From Atherinomorus stipes (taxonomy: Eukaryota > Chordata > Actinopteri > Atheriniformes > Atherinidae): 64,000 nt of DNA. Location of the stretch: assembly GCA_023101725.1 (NCBI GenBank), contig JALJCO010001073.1:1-64000 (forward strand). Direction: 5' to 3'. The notes beneath the pieces are model-generated. The model was given only the letters and a program-made list of their open reading frames with translations, did not search any database and had not been told where the DNA came from. Shown here piece by piece: positions 36,480 through 48,000 of this stretch (the first letter of the stretch is position 1; each line of letters opens with the position of its first letter). A program made the translations under genes and the position numbers.

Positions 36480-38040
36480 CCTTACCCATACCAGATTTGG
36501 ACAAAGATTTTTGGCAGCACTTTCCACCCCAAATAAAAAAAACACCACTTCCTGAATAATTTCCACCCCTCCTGCAGGGCAAGTATTTCTAAATCCTTGT
36601 CTTTGGCACTCACCTGCCCTGCATCTTATGCTCGTTTCCAACTCCAACACACCTGACTCACATGAATTCAACTTCGGTTTAAGTTCTTTGCAAGCTATCA
36701 ATGAGTCCTTCATTCAGCCAGGTGTGTTATACTAAAGAAACATCTTAAGCTGTGATGAGTTTATTTTGCTTGACACTGAAGTAGACACGTTAACAGTTTT
36801 TGTTTTTTGCACTGCAGTAAATCCAAAACTTGTCTAAAATGTATTGTGAAAGTGTAATTTGAACTAGCAAACTTGCTAGTAAATAATACAATGGTTTCAC
36901 ACACACACACTCTAGGGTCGATGGGAATGGGTTAAGCCTATCAACTTAACAGACTGGTGAATGTCACAGGTTTTATAGTAGTAGAGTAACCTTTAAAAAG
37001 AAAAGAAAGCAGAACAACCTGATTTCATAGACTCGTTACCTTGAAGTGAGAAGTTCAGGACACAGCGTTAAATAAGAAATAAGAAAACTGACACAATTTA
37101 CAACTAAGTTTTGTTTCCTTTTTTCCCACTTATTCGGCACAACAAACTTTTACATCTGTTTTACGATCTCGAACATTCCTTAAATAGATGATTAAAAAAT
37201 TTCAGGGAATGACTTTGAGCAGCATCAACTAAGAACAAAACAAACAGCCAGAAGCAAAAGCAGAACCTCAGTTTGCAGGCTGGTTCTTGGTAGAGCCACC
37301 TGGTTGGTCAAAGACTTAAAACACGTGGGAGAAAGGGTGCACGCTGTCATGAGGTCATTAAACTGTTGTTTCTTTTTAAAGGACGAATTTGCTGAGTATT
37401 AAGGCTAAACAAACTCAATATAATCCCATTCAAAAGGAATTTATTTACAATTAATGGTCTTTATGTAACATAGAAAGCAATCTTGCAAACCTTTTCAGTT
37501 GTCTGCTAATGTTTTTATCTTCTTTGGATCCAGTTTGGATTTATATAAAGCTGTTATTCTTATTGTAATGACACCATGCACAATTTGTAGTCATGTGAAA
37601 TACTGTGCTTGGTGCCTTTTTTTAAAAATTCAAACATAGAATATCCAACAAAAGACTAGCATCAGACACACATAAAACTTCAAGACAAGGCTAATAAATT
37701 CCAGTTCCAACATTTTGTTCCAGTCTGGATTCCAACTGGTGAAACTGAACAATCAGCCCTCTTCTGAAATTCCATGTGTGTTTCCTACTGTGGAATATTT
37801 TTTAAAAAGGTACAGTGTGTAGCAATAATTTACATAAAGATACTGCACATGCCAAGCAAAGTTGTGAATGGACGGTGGCCGTTAGTGGCCACAATTATTC
37901 CAGACAAACGCGTTTTCATCTGTGAGTGGATCCAGAAGTCTCAGGTGCAATGCTGACTGCCCTAAAGGTAACTACTACAAAATCTGATACAGTAGCAGTC
38001 AAAAGTGGTGGGAATGTTGTTTTCCTGCCCAATGAGTCTT
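36480..38040. other. No gene recognised
   Basis: AT-rich sequence, no repeats with defined ends, no coding exon with motif support. Confidence 0.3.
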
Positions 38041-38165
38041 TATCAAAATCAAATTTTATTTATGAAGCACTTTTCATAAAAAAAGTACAAAAACAATCTT
38101 TACAATTTAAAAATATAAGTCTTTTACTAGCTTGTGTGAAAACCGAACAAAATTTAAAATACAAA
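38041..38165. repeat. Retroelement tail fragment
   Basis: tcaaaatcaaattttattta followed by tgaagcacttttcataaaaa matches the dispersed tail sequence (tttatttataaagcgctttt type) of teleost SINE/LINE elements. Confidence 0.55.
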
Positions 38166-40237
38166 CCTGATCATAATTTCTGACTTGTATTCACTCATGT
38201 ACACACATACGCACCCAACATACAGGCCCCCATCCCACCTACCAATCAGCCATACCCCTGCCCGCCATCCTATCCAAAGTCTGGTTTCTGTTCTTTTTTA
38301 ACTGAATAAAATTTAACTCTAGCTTGACGCTGCTGTGACGACAACAATATCTTGGGGATCCGTTCACACCGGGAGCAGCCCACACAACCCAAATCAGAGG
38401 CTGGCTTCACCTTCCATCTTCCTCCAGTTCACACAATCGGCCCTGTTGAGCACACAGAAAAGAAATTAGGACCCCCTTGTGTACATCACTGACTGAAAGC
38501 ACACTTTAAAAGGTTTAACATACATAATACAGTGACATGTAAAGAGGGTTTCCTTCAACATAAATCCATGGAAGCACAGAACTACCATGATACAATGGAA
38601 AGCATTAGGCCACATGCTGACCAAGCGTTTGTAGCAGGGATCACTTCCACCACAGAGCCATGCTGTGGCTGAGGGTGGAATGGGTAACACTGCTCTGATC
38701 TGCCTCCTGAGCCTGCTGACAAACCCAGTATGGAGCACTGGACTGCACTGAGTACGGAGGAGGCACACACATGGACTATGATGAAAACACGCCATCAAAT
38801 ATAGAAAAAGAGGAAAGACATACAAAACATACAAATGGAAGATGAAGAAAATAAGATTATTTTTTTTAAATCATGCCACAAACTGCTTTGACATAATAAA
38901 CTGGATTCCACTCAAAGTTTTACTAGTCCTGTCCAGCATCATAGCATTCATGGCATTCTTCACTCCTGTCGTTACCTTCCACCATCAAAACGCTCCCTCC
39001 ATGTGCTGTTGTGCCACATCCACTGACATCTACACGGAGCATTCAGGACAGTGAGGGTCCATTTGAGTCATCATTGATGCACACAGAGCATCAGTGCTCT
39101 GCTGTGGTTGGATCAGCATCCCATTATTTCCTTAAAACATGAAAACAGGAACTGATTTATCACAGTTAAGGCACTTGTTGCAATACAAGTATCACGCAGG
39201 CAAATATTGCAATGAAGATACATTTTTTGCATATCTGTGCAGTCCTAGTCTGCACAAAACAAAGAAACTGAAAGTGACAGCTACTTCTGTCAATCCATTA
39301 TTCAGGAGCAGTCCTGGTCTGTGTTGCACCCAGGGTGCAACATACAAAAGTGGCTGTCACTTTCAATTTCTTTGTTTGAGCTTTTCGGCTCACAGTGCTG
39401 CCCTTTTTCCACCAGGCCGTTATATGGCCCCTTAATAGACTTTTTATCTGCCATTATAAGCAGAAGTCAGCCTTAGCAAGTGTAAATGAATAACTTGACC
39501 ATTAATTTTTTAAGCATCAAAGTTAAAAAAAAAAAAAAAAGGCAGCCAGTACTGAAGCTGACCAACAGAAGAGATGGAATCAAGATGAGGGCGACTGTCT
39601 CTTCTCTTCAGAGGAAGGCAAATAAGAAAAAAATGTCTTTTGATTTTAAGAGTGTGTTTAATGTTTCTGTTGTTGCCAACAATGGAATTAATTTGTTATT
39701 GCATGTTTTAAAAAGTAAAGTTTTTCTAATATCATTACTACTTGTAGGTCTCTGTATGACCTTTACATATAGTAGGTTTGCCAATAAGGTTGACTATAAA
39801 TTCAGTTATAGGAAATGTAAAAGCCTGACTAATAATAATAATAATAAAAAAAAAAGGTCAACACAAATTAAATGGGTTATATCAGGTCATTTTGAACGTG
39901 CCCTTTGAGAGCTTTTCCTCCTCCTTATAAAGATCACCCATTATATCTTATCCCTGATTCACTGGTTGGATCAGTGCAATAGTAAAAACCTAAACCCATA
40001 ATTGCACAGCTCCTATGAGTAACTTGTCATTCTAAGAGGCTCCTTTGATGACATCCACATGGACTTTAAGCAGCACCATTAACAAGCTTTTAACTTCTAA
40101 GTATAACATTAGCATTTTAATAATGAAATTACCTTAGGGCCCACTGCCCTGCATGAGAGGGAACCCTACTTTCACACACCTCAATCAAATAAATGGCTCA
40201 TTTACAGGCTTGCAAAGAACTGGATGAGGAAATTCAT

Positions 40238-40718
40238 TCATCTGAAACGTGTGTTGGAGTAGGAAGCCATGTAGAGCAGCAGGTCCAGAGTACTGGAAAT
40301 GAGAAACATTGCTAGAGAGAGCAGCTTGAGCAGAAACACCACAAACACCTTTAAAAGAAACCAGTTTGACTGTAAATGCAATAAACTTTCAATTTAGTGT
40401 GAATGTGCTTTAATGTATAATCTGTAGTTACAGTTTACTTTTTAAGCATTAATATGCGGTTGAAACCTGGCATTTAGCCGCTGACATATTTCCATCAGTG
40501 GTCTGCCTCGTAGTCCCAGTGTCCCAGTGTTACTTTAACCTGACCATCTGATGTGAAACGTCGACACACTAAATACTCTCATATGGCAACATAGAAAACC
40601 GGCGCATGGGCAGAAATTAGTTATTGGTGCAATAAAAAAAATCATACATTTGGGGTCAAAGCGTCTTACCTTTGAACAGGTTGCTGCGCCGTTATGCCAC
40701 CACGAAGGATGGAAAAGT
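40238..40718 (-). CDS. Unidentified spliced unit, hydrophobic C-terminal exons (tentative)
   Basis: Two - strand segments have good splice signals: 40718-40670 (acceptor tgtttccag, donor GTAAGAC) and 40348-40238 (acceptor ttcttttaaag). Joined, they read through in one frame: LFHPSWWHNGAATCSK, then VFVVFLLKLLSLAMFLISS and LLLYMASYSNTRFR, ending at TGA 40240-40238. The second part would be a single membrane-spanning helix with a short polar tail. I do not recognise the family. No in-frame ATG is present before the helix, so upstream exons would be needed to the right, yet LSM3 starts only 510 bp away on the other strand. It could instead be an untranslated or non-coding transcript starting at a shared promoter. 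Confidence 0.35.
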
Positions 40719-41228
40719 CTGGAAACAGTGTACGAGGAGAATACGGTTTATATCATAGACAGGGTTGCCAGGTTGGGACACGAAAGAATGCCATGAAGTA
40801 AACGTAGCGTGTGCGTTGTTATTTATTTATTTTAAAACTCAATTATTCCCCATTTCTGTTGCGAAAAGAAAAACACGTGGTAAGTAAGGTAAGTTTAATT
40901 AAATATTTTGCCATCAATCTATTCACAGTTATATCAAGAGTGTAATTTTTTTTTTTTTTTAGATTAAAAACCAACAAACAAGCATGAAGCATTTATTAGT
41001 TTTCAGGTGAAACATTCCAAATATTTCAAGCAATTTACGAAAATAAAAATAAGATTATTTCGCATTATTTGGTATACACAACTCGTTCATAATACAAAAG
41101 AGGTTGCTTTCCTTGTTGGCTTCAAGAGAACGTGGCAGACAGATGCGCTAATGTGGCTTCTAAAAACGTGTTTTCTACAGAACTGGCAACTTGCGTACAG
41201 TCAGTCTACTCGACGTAAGCTCAAAACC
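40719..41228. promoter_or_regulatory. LSM3 upstream region, possible bidirectional promoter
   Basis: The 510 bp between the tentative - strand exon and the LSM3 start codon should hold the LSM3 promoter and 5' UTR. I see no TATA box in a convincing position. In mammals LSM3 is head-to-head with XPC, but the - strand sequence here does not read as XPC. A poly-T tract lies at about 40948-40960. Confidence 0.35.
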
Positions 41229-41249
41229 ATGGCGGACGAAGTTGAGCAG
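41229..41249 (+). other. lsm3: LSM3 coding exon 1
   Basis: Seven codons, MADEVEQ, in the context aaaaccATGGCG. The donor GTTTGT begins at 41250, a slightly weak but acceptable GT donor. The exon ends in phase 0. The open frame continues upstream to 41007 but this ATG matches the conserved start. Confidence 0.95.
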
Positions 41250-44200
41250 GTTTGTGTAGCCGGGTCCGTTTAATCGTTCATTTCAAGTCAACGTTCATGC
41301 AGTTGTCTTATGTGAATGACTATCGATACATTTTCACGAGTCCTTGGTTTACTGTGCGTGTTGTGTTGTCTTGCTCTTGTCAGTTGTGTTAGTAGGCTTG
41401 TTTGGGCCTGTGAAACCGGCTAGTCGGTTTAGCCTGGTTAGCTTCTAATGCTACCGTCTAAATGACAAAACGTGCTTGATAGCGGTGTTCCAAGGTGGAA
41501 TAACCAAGATGTAATTAGTCCCAATGTGTGGACCAAAACTAATAAACATAGCATTATTTTATAATATCTAAACATCTCATGAGTTGCATGACTTTTCTTC
41601 AGTTTATGTTCATGTATGCTCCAGCTTTGGCTGCATTAAGAGGGATGTGCCATTTCTTCTTCTTCTTCTTCTGTTTTTTTCCCTTTATTTTCTTACAGCT
41701 TACCGTATTGCAGATATGACTTCATTGATTTTCTATTGTAACATGATTTTAAAATAATAGCAGTTGGAGCAAAATCAGACAAGTGGCATGGTGGAAGCTG
41801 TTAAAAAATAAGAAATTCAGAGTAAAAAAAGTTATAGAACAAACGCAAAAAAGAACAGTATGGAGGCTAGCTGAATGGGGCTTAGTTGTAAAAAAAAACT
41901 GACTTCAGCTTTACCTTTAAAGCTTAACATTTTGTTTCAATTTTTCAAACACTTGATAAAAAATCTCCTTTTTGCTTTTTCTTAAGAGCCTGATAGATCT
42001 ACATTTAAAGGTTTTGTTTTTCTTCTTACATTGAACGTCTCAAATAATGAACACCTTCATGTAGACTTCAGGTGATCTTTTAAAGTAGCCATTAAAAAGA
42101 AATTAATTTGGTTAAGTGAAAATAGATTTAAAATAAAAGCTTGTTTTTATGTGCTCTGTAGCAACCAACGACCAACACAGTTGAGGAGCCGCTTGATCTG
42201 ATCAGGCTCAGTCTCGATGAACGGATCTACGTGAAGATGAGGAATGACCGAGAGCTCCGCGGCAGACTGCATGTAAGATACTCACAGTCTGTAATCAGAT
42301 AATCAATCCTTTATTTCAGTGAGGATGGCCTCCTCAGAAATTCTCTGAAAATATGCAGTTCAGCTGTTTAAGTTGATTTTTCTATTTTTTTTTTTTCTTG
42401 CTTTCATGTGCATTTCTTCTCACTGACATTTGGGTTTTCTGTCCCAGGCATATGACCAGCATCTGAACATGATTCTGGGTGATGTGGAGGAAACAGTGAC
42501 TACAGTAGAGATTGATGAGGAGACGTATGAAGAACTTTACAAGGTACAGGATTATATTTGCTTGTGTTTTTTTTTTCCTCCTACAGTGGTGCTTCTATTT
42601 ACAGAAACATCTGTTTTTCTATTGGACTGTTACTCCAGCCTGAAATGTTTTGAAACAATTTAATAATATTTTTAAAACCAGAATAGGTTAAGGCTGTAAT
42701 GGTACACAGAATTCATGGTTTGTTATGTACCTCTGTACACAAGTCACGGTTAAATTTTTGTATTGGTACAGTCATGAAAAAAATACACATTATTAGTCTT
42801 GTGTTTTATTAAAGGAGTAGTTCACCCACAGAATGATTTAACTTTATTTTCCACTTACCCTCATGGTGAGGAAGACTCTGGAGCACTTTTTTTAATATCT
42901 CAAATGCAGCTGGCAATCAGGAAGGCTTCTCTTTTTCCCCCAACTTTCATATAATGGAGTTCGCCGCGGTCCGAGCCAAAAAGGTCCATAAAAGTCCACA
43001 AAAACTTGTCAATATTCCTCCATACTGCTCGTCCAATGTAATCCAAGTGTCCTGAGTGGGCAGCATTCAGAATTTACTCGAAACGACATCATTTAGTATA
43101 TTTTTAAAGCCTAAACAGTACTACCATATTTTCTGGACTAAAAGTCGCACCTTTTTACATAGTTTGGCTGCTCATGCGACTTAAAGTCCAGTGCGACTTC
43201 TGTGTTTTTCTTCTTCATGATGCATTTTTTGACTGATGCGACTTATACTCAGGAGCGACTTATAGTCCGGAAAATATGGTACATTGCATCTCTAGAAAGC
43301 ACGCCGATGCACATTCACGAAACTATGGAAGCCACGGCAGATGAGATCTCGCATTCTCTTTTTCTTTGTTTGTTTTAAATCAATATCCAACCCCTCTTGG
43401 ACCCTCTTGAGTTTGTTTCGGTTTGTCTGCATCTCTGGCGCTCTTAGCACTATGTAAACAGTGAATTTCTTCTTCTACGCATGCATTATTGGCAGAGTAG
43501 GGTTTGAACGCCGAGACTTCCGTAGTTTCGTGAACGCGCATGTGTGTGCTTCGTTAAAGTAAGATGTACTACTGTTTAGGCTCTAAAAATATACTAAATG
43601 ATGTTGTTTCGAGTAAATTCTGGACGCTACCCACTAGGGCTGAAAGATATACTGTTATTGTATCTATTCGAGATATGAACATTCAAGATATTAATATCGC
43701 AAAAGTAACTATATAAAAGATATAGATTTCCCCTGTGCTTGTCCTGCATATAAAGCTCAGGAAGTCACAAACAAAACTGCAGTTCCAAAAAGTGCTTGGT
43801 TTTCAACGAACCCGCATTATATCGTATTGTATCGATATTGAGATGTCTGGCATGAATATCGAGATATGAAATTTTGTCCATATCGTTCAGCCCTACTACC
43901 CACTCAGGACACTTGGATTACATTGGACGAGCAGTATGGAGGAACATTGACAAGTTTTTGTGGACTTTTATGGACCTTTTTGGCTCGGACCCCGGCGATC
44001 TCCATTATATGAAAGTTGAGGGGGAAAAAGAGAAGCCTTCCTGATCGCCAGCTGCATTTGAGATATTAAAAAAGTGCTTCAGAGTCTTGCTCACCATGAG
44101 GGTAAGTGGAAAATAAAGTTAAATCATTCTATGGGTGAACTATTCTTTTAACAAGTTAACTAAAATATAACATCACAGCAGGGTCTTTTTTTTACACTTT

Positions 44201-44998
44201 TCAATGAAAAATAGAAATCTAAATCATGCCTTTAAACCTCAGTGCAGTAATAAAACATGCTTACATCAAGGTATTGCTTTGCCAGTTTTTTCGGCTTTGC
44301 GTTGTGCCCCGCCACTGTAACCCACAGCTTCTAGGGGCTTATTGTTTTATTGTGATGCTGCGTGTGTTGATCCTGACTGGAACGTGGCTGACTGCTGTGT
44401 TGCATTATGATGTCTGTCAGGTCTTTACACACATTAATCTTCAGTGATCATGTTTCATAGTTATCTTTAACACGACCCCTCTAGTGTTGCCCTCTGGTCT
44501 ATTTTAAGTCATGGAGTCTTTGTAATACCTTTATCATCCTGGCTCAAAAAAAGAAGTGTGAATATTTATAAATTAATTTCAGAGTAGGCTGCTCTTTCTT
44601 TTATTTATAACAGGTGACAACACTGAAATCCAGGTTGTTTTTTTTTTTGTCTACGTAATGAAGTATGATCTAAGAACACTAATCTGGGATGGCTGTTCAT
44701 GAGTTTAAAGGCTCATCAATCGGACAGTATCACTTATTGTATATTGTTAATAGGAGAAAATTAGGATAGGAAGCTTTATTGGCATTTCATAAAACAACCA
44801 AATTGCAGGTACCCCTCCTAATGGTGCTGTTAAAACACATGCAGACACAGTCGCATCTCCAAAAAATCTAAACAACAAAGGCAGACGCATTTAATTACAT
44901 CAGGAAAATAGTTGCATATAAAAAAAATTACAGTTCAAGAATAATGTTGCCAGTTTGTGGAAGTAGTGTTGAAATGTCCTTGTGTTTAGTCATTGTTT

Positions 44999-45035
<37 letters not shown>

Positions 45036-48000
45036 GCCCTGGATCAGAAACTGTTCATGAAATTGGCAGTACATGATTTGATTGACCTGTATCTGAGGGC
45101 AGAAGGTCAAACAGGTGAAGCAGGGTTTAAAGAGTCTCTGATCATGGTTTTAGATCTGGGGTGGTAGCAGCTGTCTGCGATGTCCTGGATTGAGGGAAGT
45201 TGGCAGTTGGTGATTTTCTGTGCTTTGTTGATGATCCTCTGTAAATTTCTTTTTTCTTTTCTTTCTTTTTTTTTCTTTTTTTCTTTGTCAGCTGCCAGGA
45301 AGCCAGCATACCACACTGTGAAAGTATGTTAAGATGCTCTGTTCTGCAGAGTGATAGAAAACCACCAGCAGTTTCTCACAAAGATTGTTCTTTCTCAGGA
45401 ACTGGAGAAACAGCCGGCGCTGTTGTCCCTTTTTAACAGCAGTTGTGGTGTTTGAAAATCAGAGTCTGTATCTATAGTGTGGATACCCAGAAATTCAAAG
45501 CTGTGCGCCCTCTGCATATAGTTTTCACTTATGCAAATGAAAGAGGTCATTTCAGCATTTCCTGAAGTCCAGGGTGACTTCTTTTTTTTTTATTGTTTAG
45601 TGGCAGGTTGCTTTAAAAAAATAGAACAGAAGGTTATCAATCTCATCCTGAAAGCTGGATTTATCACCAATATGAATCAGAGTATTGTTTGTCATCCACA
45701 ATTTGGGCAGTATTGTTGGAGGTCAGAGATGGAACTGATCTGATCAAGTATGGGGGGGGGTGTATTCACCACATCACCATTTTTCTCATTCTAGTAGAGC
45801 TATTGACATAAAATTTTCACCAGATGTTGGCAACAACCCAAGTAATTAAGTTTTGTGTAATATAGTGAAATGACACAGGGAATAAGTATTGAACACATGA
45901 AGAAATGGAGTAGAAAAAGATAGAAAGCCAAGAAAGCAGCTAGAGTCTGTCTGTATTTAGAAAGTAATCCTGTCCCCTATCAGGGCAGAGTAATATCCGC
46001 TGGTTTAGTCCTGATTCATGCCTTTAAAAAGGTTTCTCATCACCAAGGTGTCAGACAAGAAGCGTTGTCTTGATGGGTAAAAGCAAAGAGCTGTCTAAAG
46101 ACTTACGCAAGCTTATTATTGCAAAACACACTGAAGGCATTGGTTTCAGGTGCATTTCTTCTGAAAGTTCCAGTAAGCACCATTGGGGCCATCATCCAGT
46201 AGTGGAAAGAACACGGCATCATCATAAACCGGTCACGGCCAGGTGCTCCTCGCAAGATTTTACAGAAGAGTCAGAACAATAATCAGAAAGGTTCTCCAAA
46301 AGCCCAGGACCACTCGTGGAGAGCTTCAGAAAGACCTGGAATCAGCAGGTACAGTTGTTTCAGAGAAAACAAGAAGTAATGCACTCACCCGCCATGGATT
46401 TATGCTTGCACACCACGCAAGACTCCATTTCTTGAGAACTTGGACTTATAGTTCTCAAGACCGATCTTGGTCTTGAGACAGCTTCTTCGCGGTCTTGGTC
46501 TTGTCACAGCCTCGGCAGTCTGTGGTCTTGGTCTTGGGTCTCTCGGTCTCGTAATGTCTCGGACTGGCCGAGCGGTCTTGAAGGGATTTGTAACCTATCA
46601 TTTCCAGGCAGGTACCGTTTTTTTTTTTTTTTTTTTTTTTTATATTTCATCATACACCCCTTCAAGTACCAAATAATAAAACCTACTTTTTATACTTAAC
46701 AGCTGAACCCAGTATGGTGCTTAGGTTCTATAACTCATGAAAATTGGCAAAAAAAAAAAAGGGATTTCTTTGGTCTGGTCTTGGTCTTGAGCTGAACTAG
46801 TCTTGGCCTTGAGTTGGTTTGTCTTGGTCTTGTCTTGATCTTGGTAGTGTCTTGGTCTTGGTTTAGGCGGTCTTGATTACAAGTGTAGTTGATGCTCATT
46901 TGAAGTTTGCAACACAACATCTGGAAAAACCCATGACATTCTGGGAAAACATAGTCTGATCAGATGAGACCAAAACTGAACTCTTCGGATGTCATAAGAC
47001 GCAACATGTTTAGAGGAGAAATGGAACCACACTTGACCCCAAAACACCATAGCAACAGTGAAGTTTGGAAGTGGGAACATCATGGTGGGCGCTGTTTTTC
47101 AGCATGTGGTATTGGCAGACTTCGTATCATTGAAGGAAGAATGAACGAAGAAAAGTAGAGAGACATTCTGGACCAGTATCTGCTGCCAGCTGCTGAAGAT
47201 GAAAAGAGGCTTGCTCTTTCAGCAAGACAACCATGCCAAGTACACAGCCAAGGAAACGCTCAACTGGTTTAAGAAAAAGAAAATATCGTTGCTAGAATGG
47301 TTCTGTCAATCACCCAACCCGAAAGAACTGAAGATCCAAGTTTACAGAAGATTCCCTCAGAACCTTGAAGATTTGAAGGCAGTTTGTGTGGAGGAATTGG
47401 CCAAAATCACACCTGAGCAATATATTTGACTGGTTTCTCCATACAGGAGGCATCTGGAGGCTGGAATCACCAAAGGTTTTCAAGTATTAAATAAATTTCA
47501 ATAAGCATGTTCAATACTTATTCCATGTGTCATTTCACTATATTACACATAACTTCATTTATGGACATAAATGTTAGGATTTCTTTGTATGTAGTGTTGC
47601 TTCGTCAATGAAAATTATGACGAAATATCGTCGACGAACCTTTATCATGTGACGAAAACGAGACGAGACAAAACGTTGATGGTGGTCTTGTGACGAGAAC
47701 TTAAATCAAATATATAATACAATATTGTTGATGTATAAAAACTAGACTAAATGTAGTTCACAAAACAAAAACTCAGCTTAAAATGTCCTTCATTTTCATT
47801 GACTGAAATGAGATGAGACGAAATAACGCTGTAATATTTAGTTGCATATGTTTCCTCGCCTGTGCGTCGCACTGCTGTTCAGACCTCAGACGCAGGTGAG
47901 GTCACTTCCTAAATTCCCACTTCAAACTCGCCACATTATTTAGATGCGGTGGGTCAAAACAGTTTGAGTGAGTTGGAGTCATGGCTGGGTTGTTGGGGAG

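Larger units (their letters stand above)
42813..44147. mobile_element. Foldback element with TTAA target site, copy 2
   Basis: Bordered by TTAA (42809-42812, 44148-44151), ends AGGAGTAGTTCACCCACAGA and, inverted, AAGAATAGTTCACCCATAGA. The arms match those of 21479-22360 closely, but the spacer is in the opposite orientation. Two later insertions lie in it: a TA-flanked MITE (43124-43279) and an 8-bp-duplicating hAT MITE (43635-43895). Removing both restores the copy 1 layout. Confidence 0.87.

Noticed and set aside
38395..38446. Possible last exon on - after the acceptor tgtgctcaacag, reading ADCVNWRKMEGEASL then stop
   Set aside because: Only 15 residues, no recognised family, and no matching upstream donor except the tentative unit at 40238-40718, which already ends in a stop.
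40719..41228. XPC as the head-to-head neighbour of LSM3
   Set aside because: Mammalian synteny suggests it, but no - strand frame here or in 28-40 kb reads as XPC.
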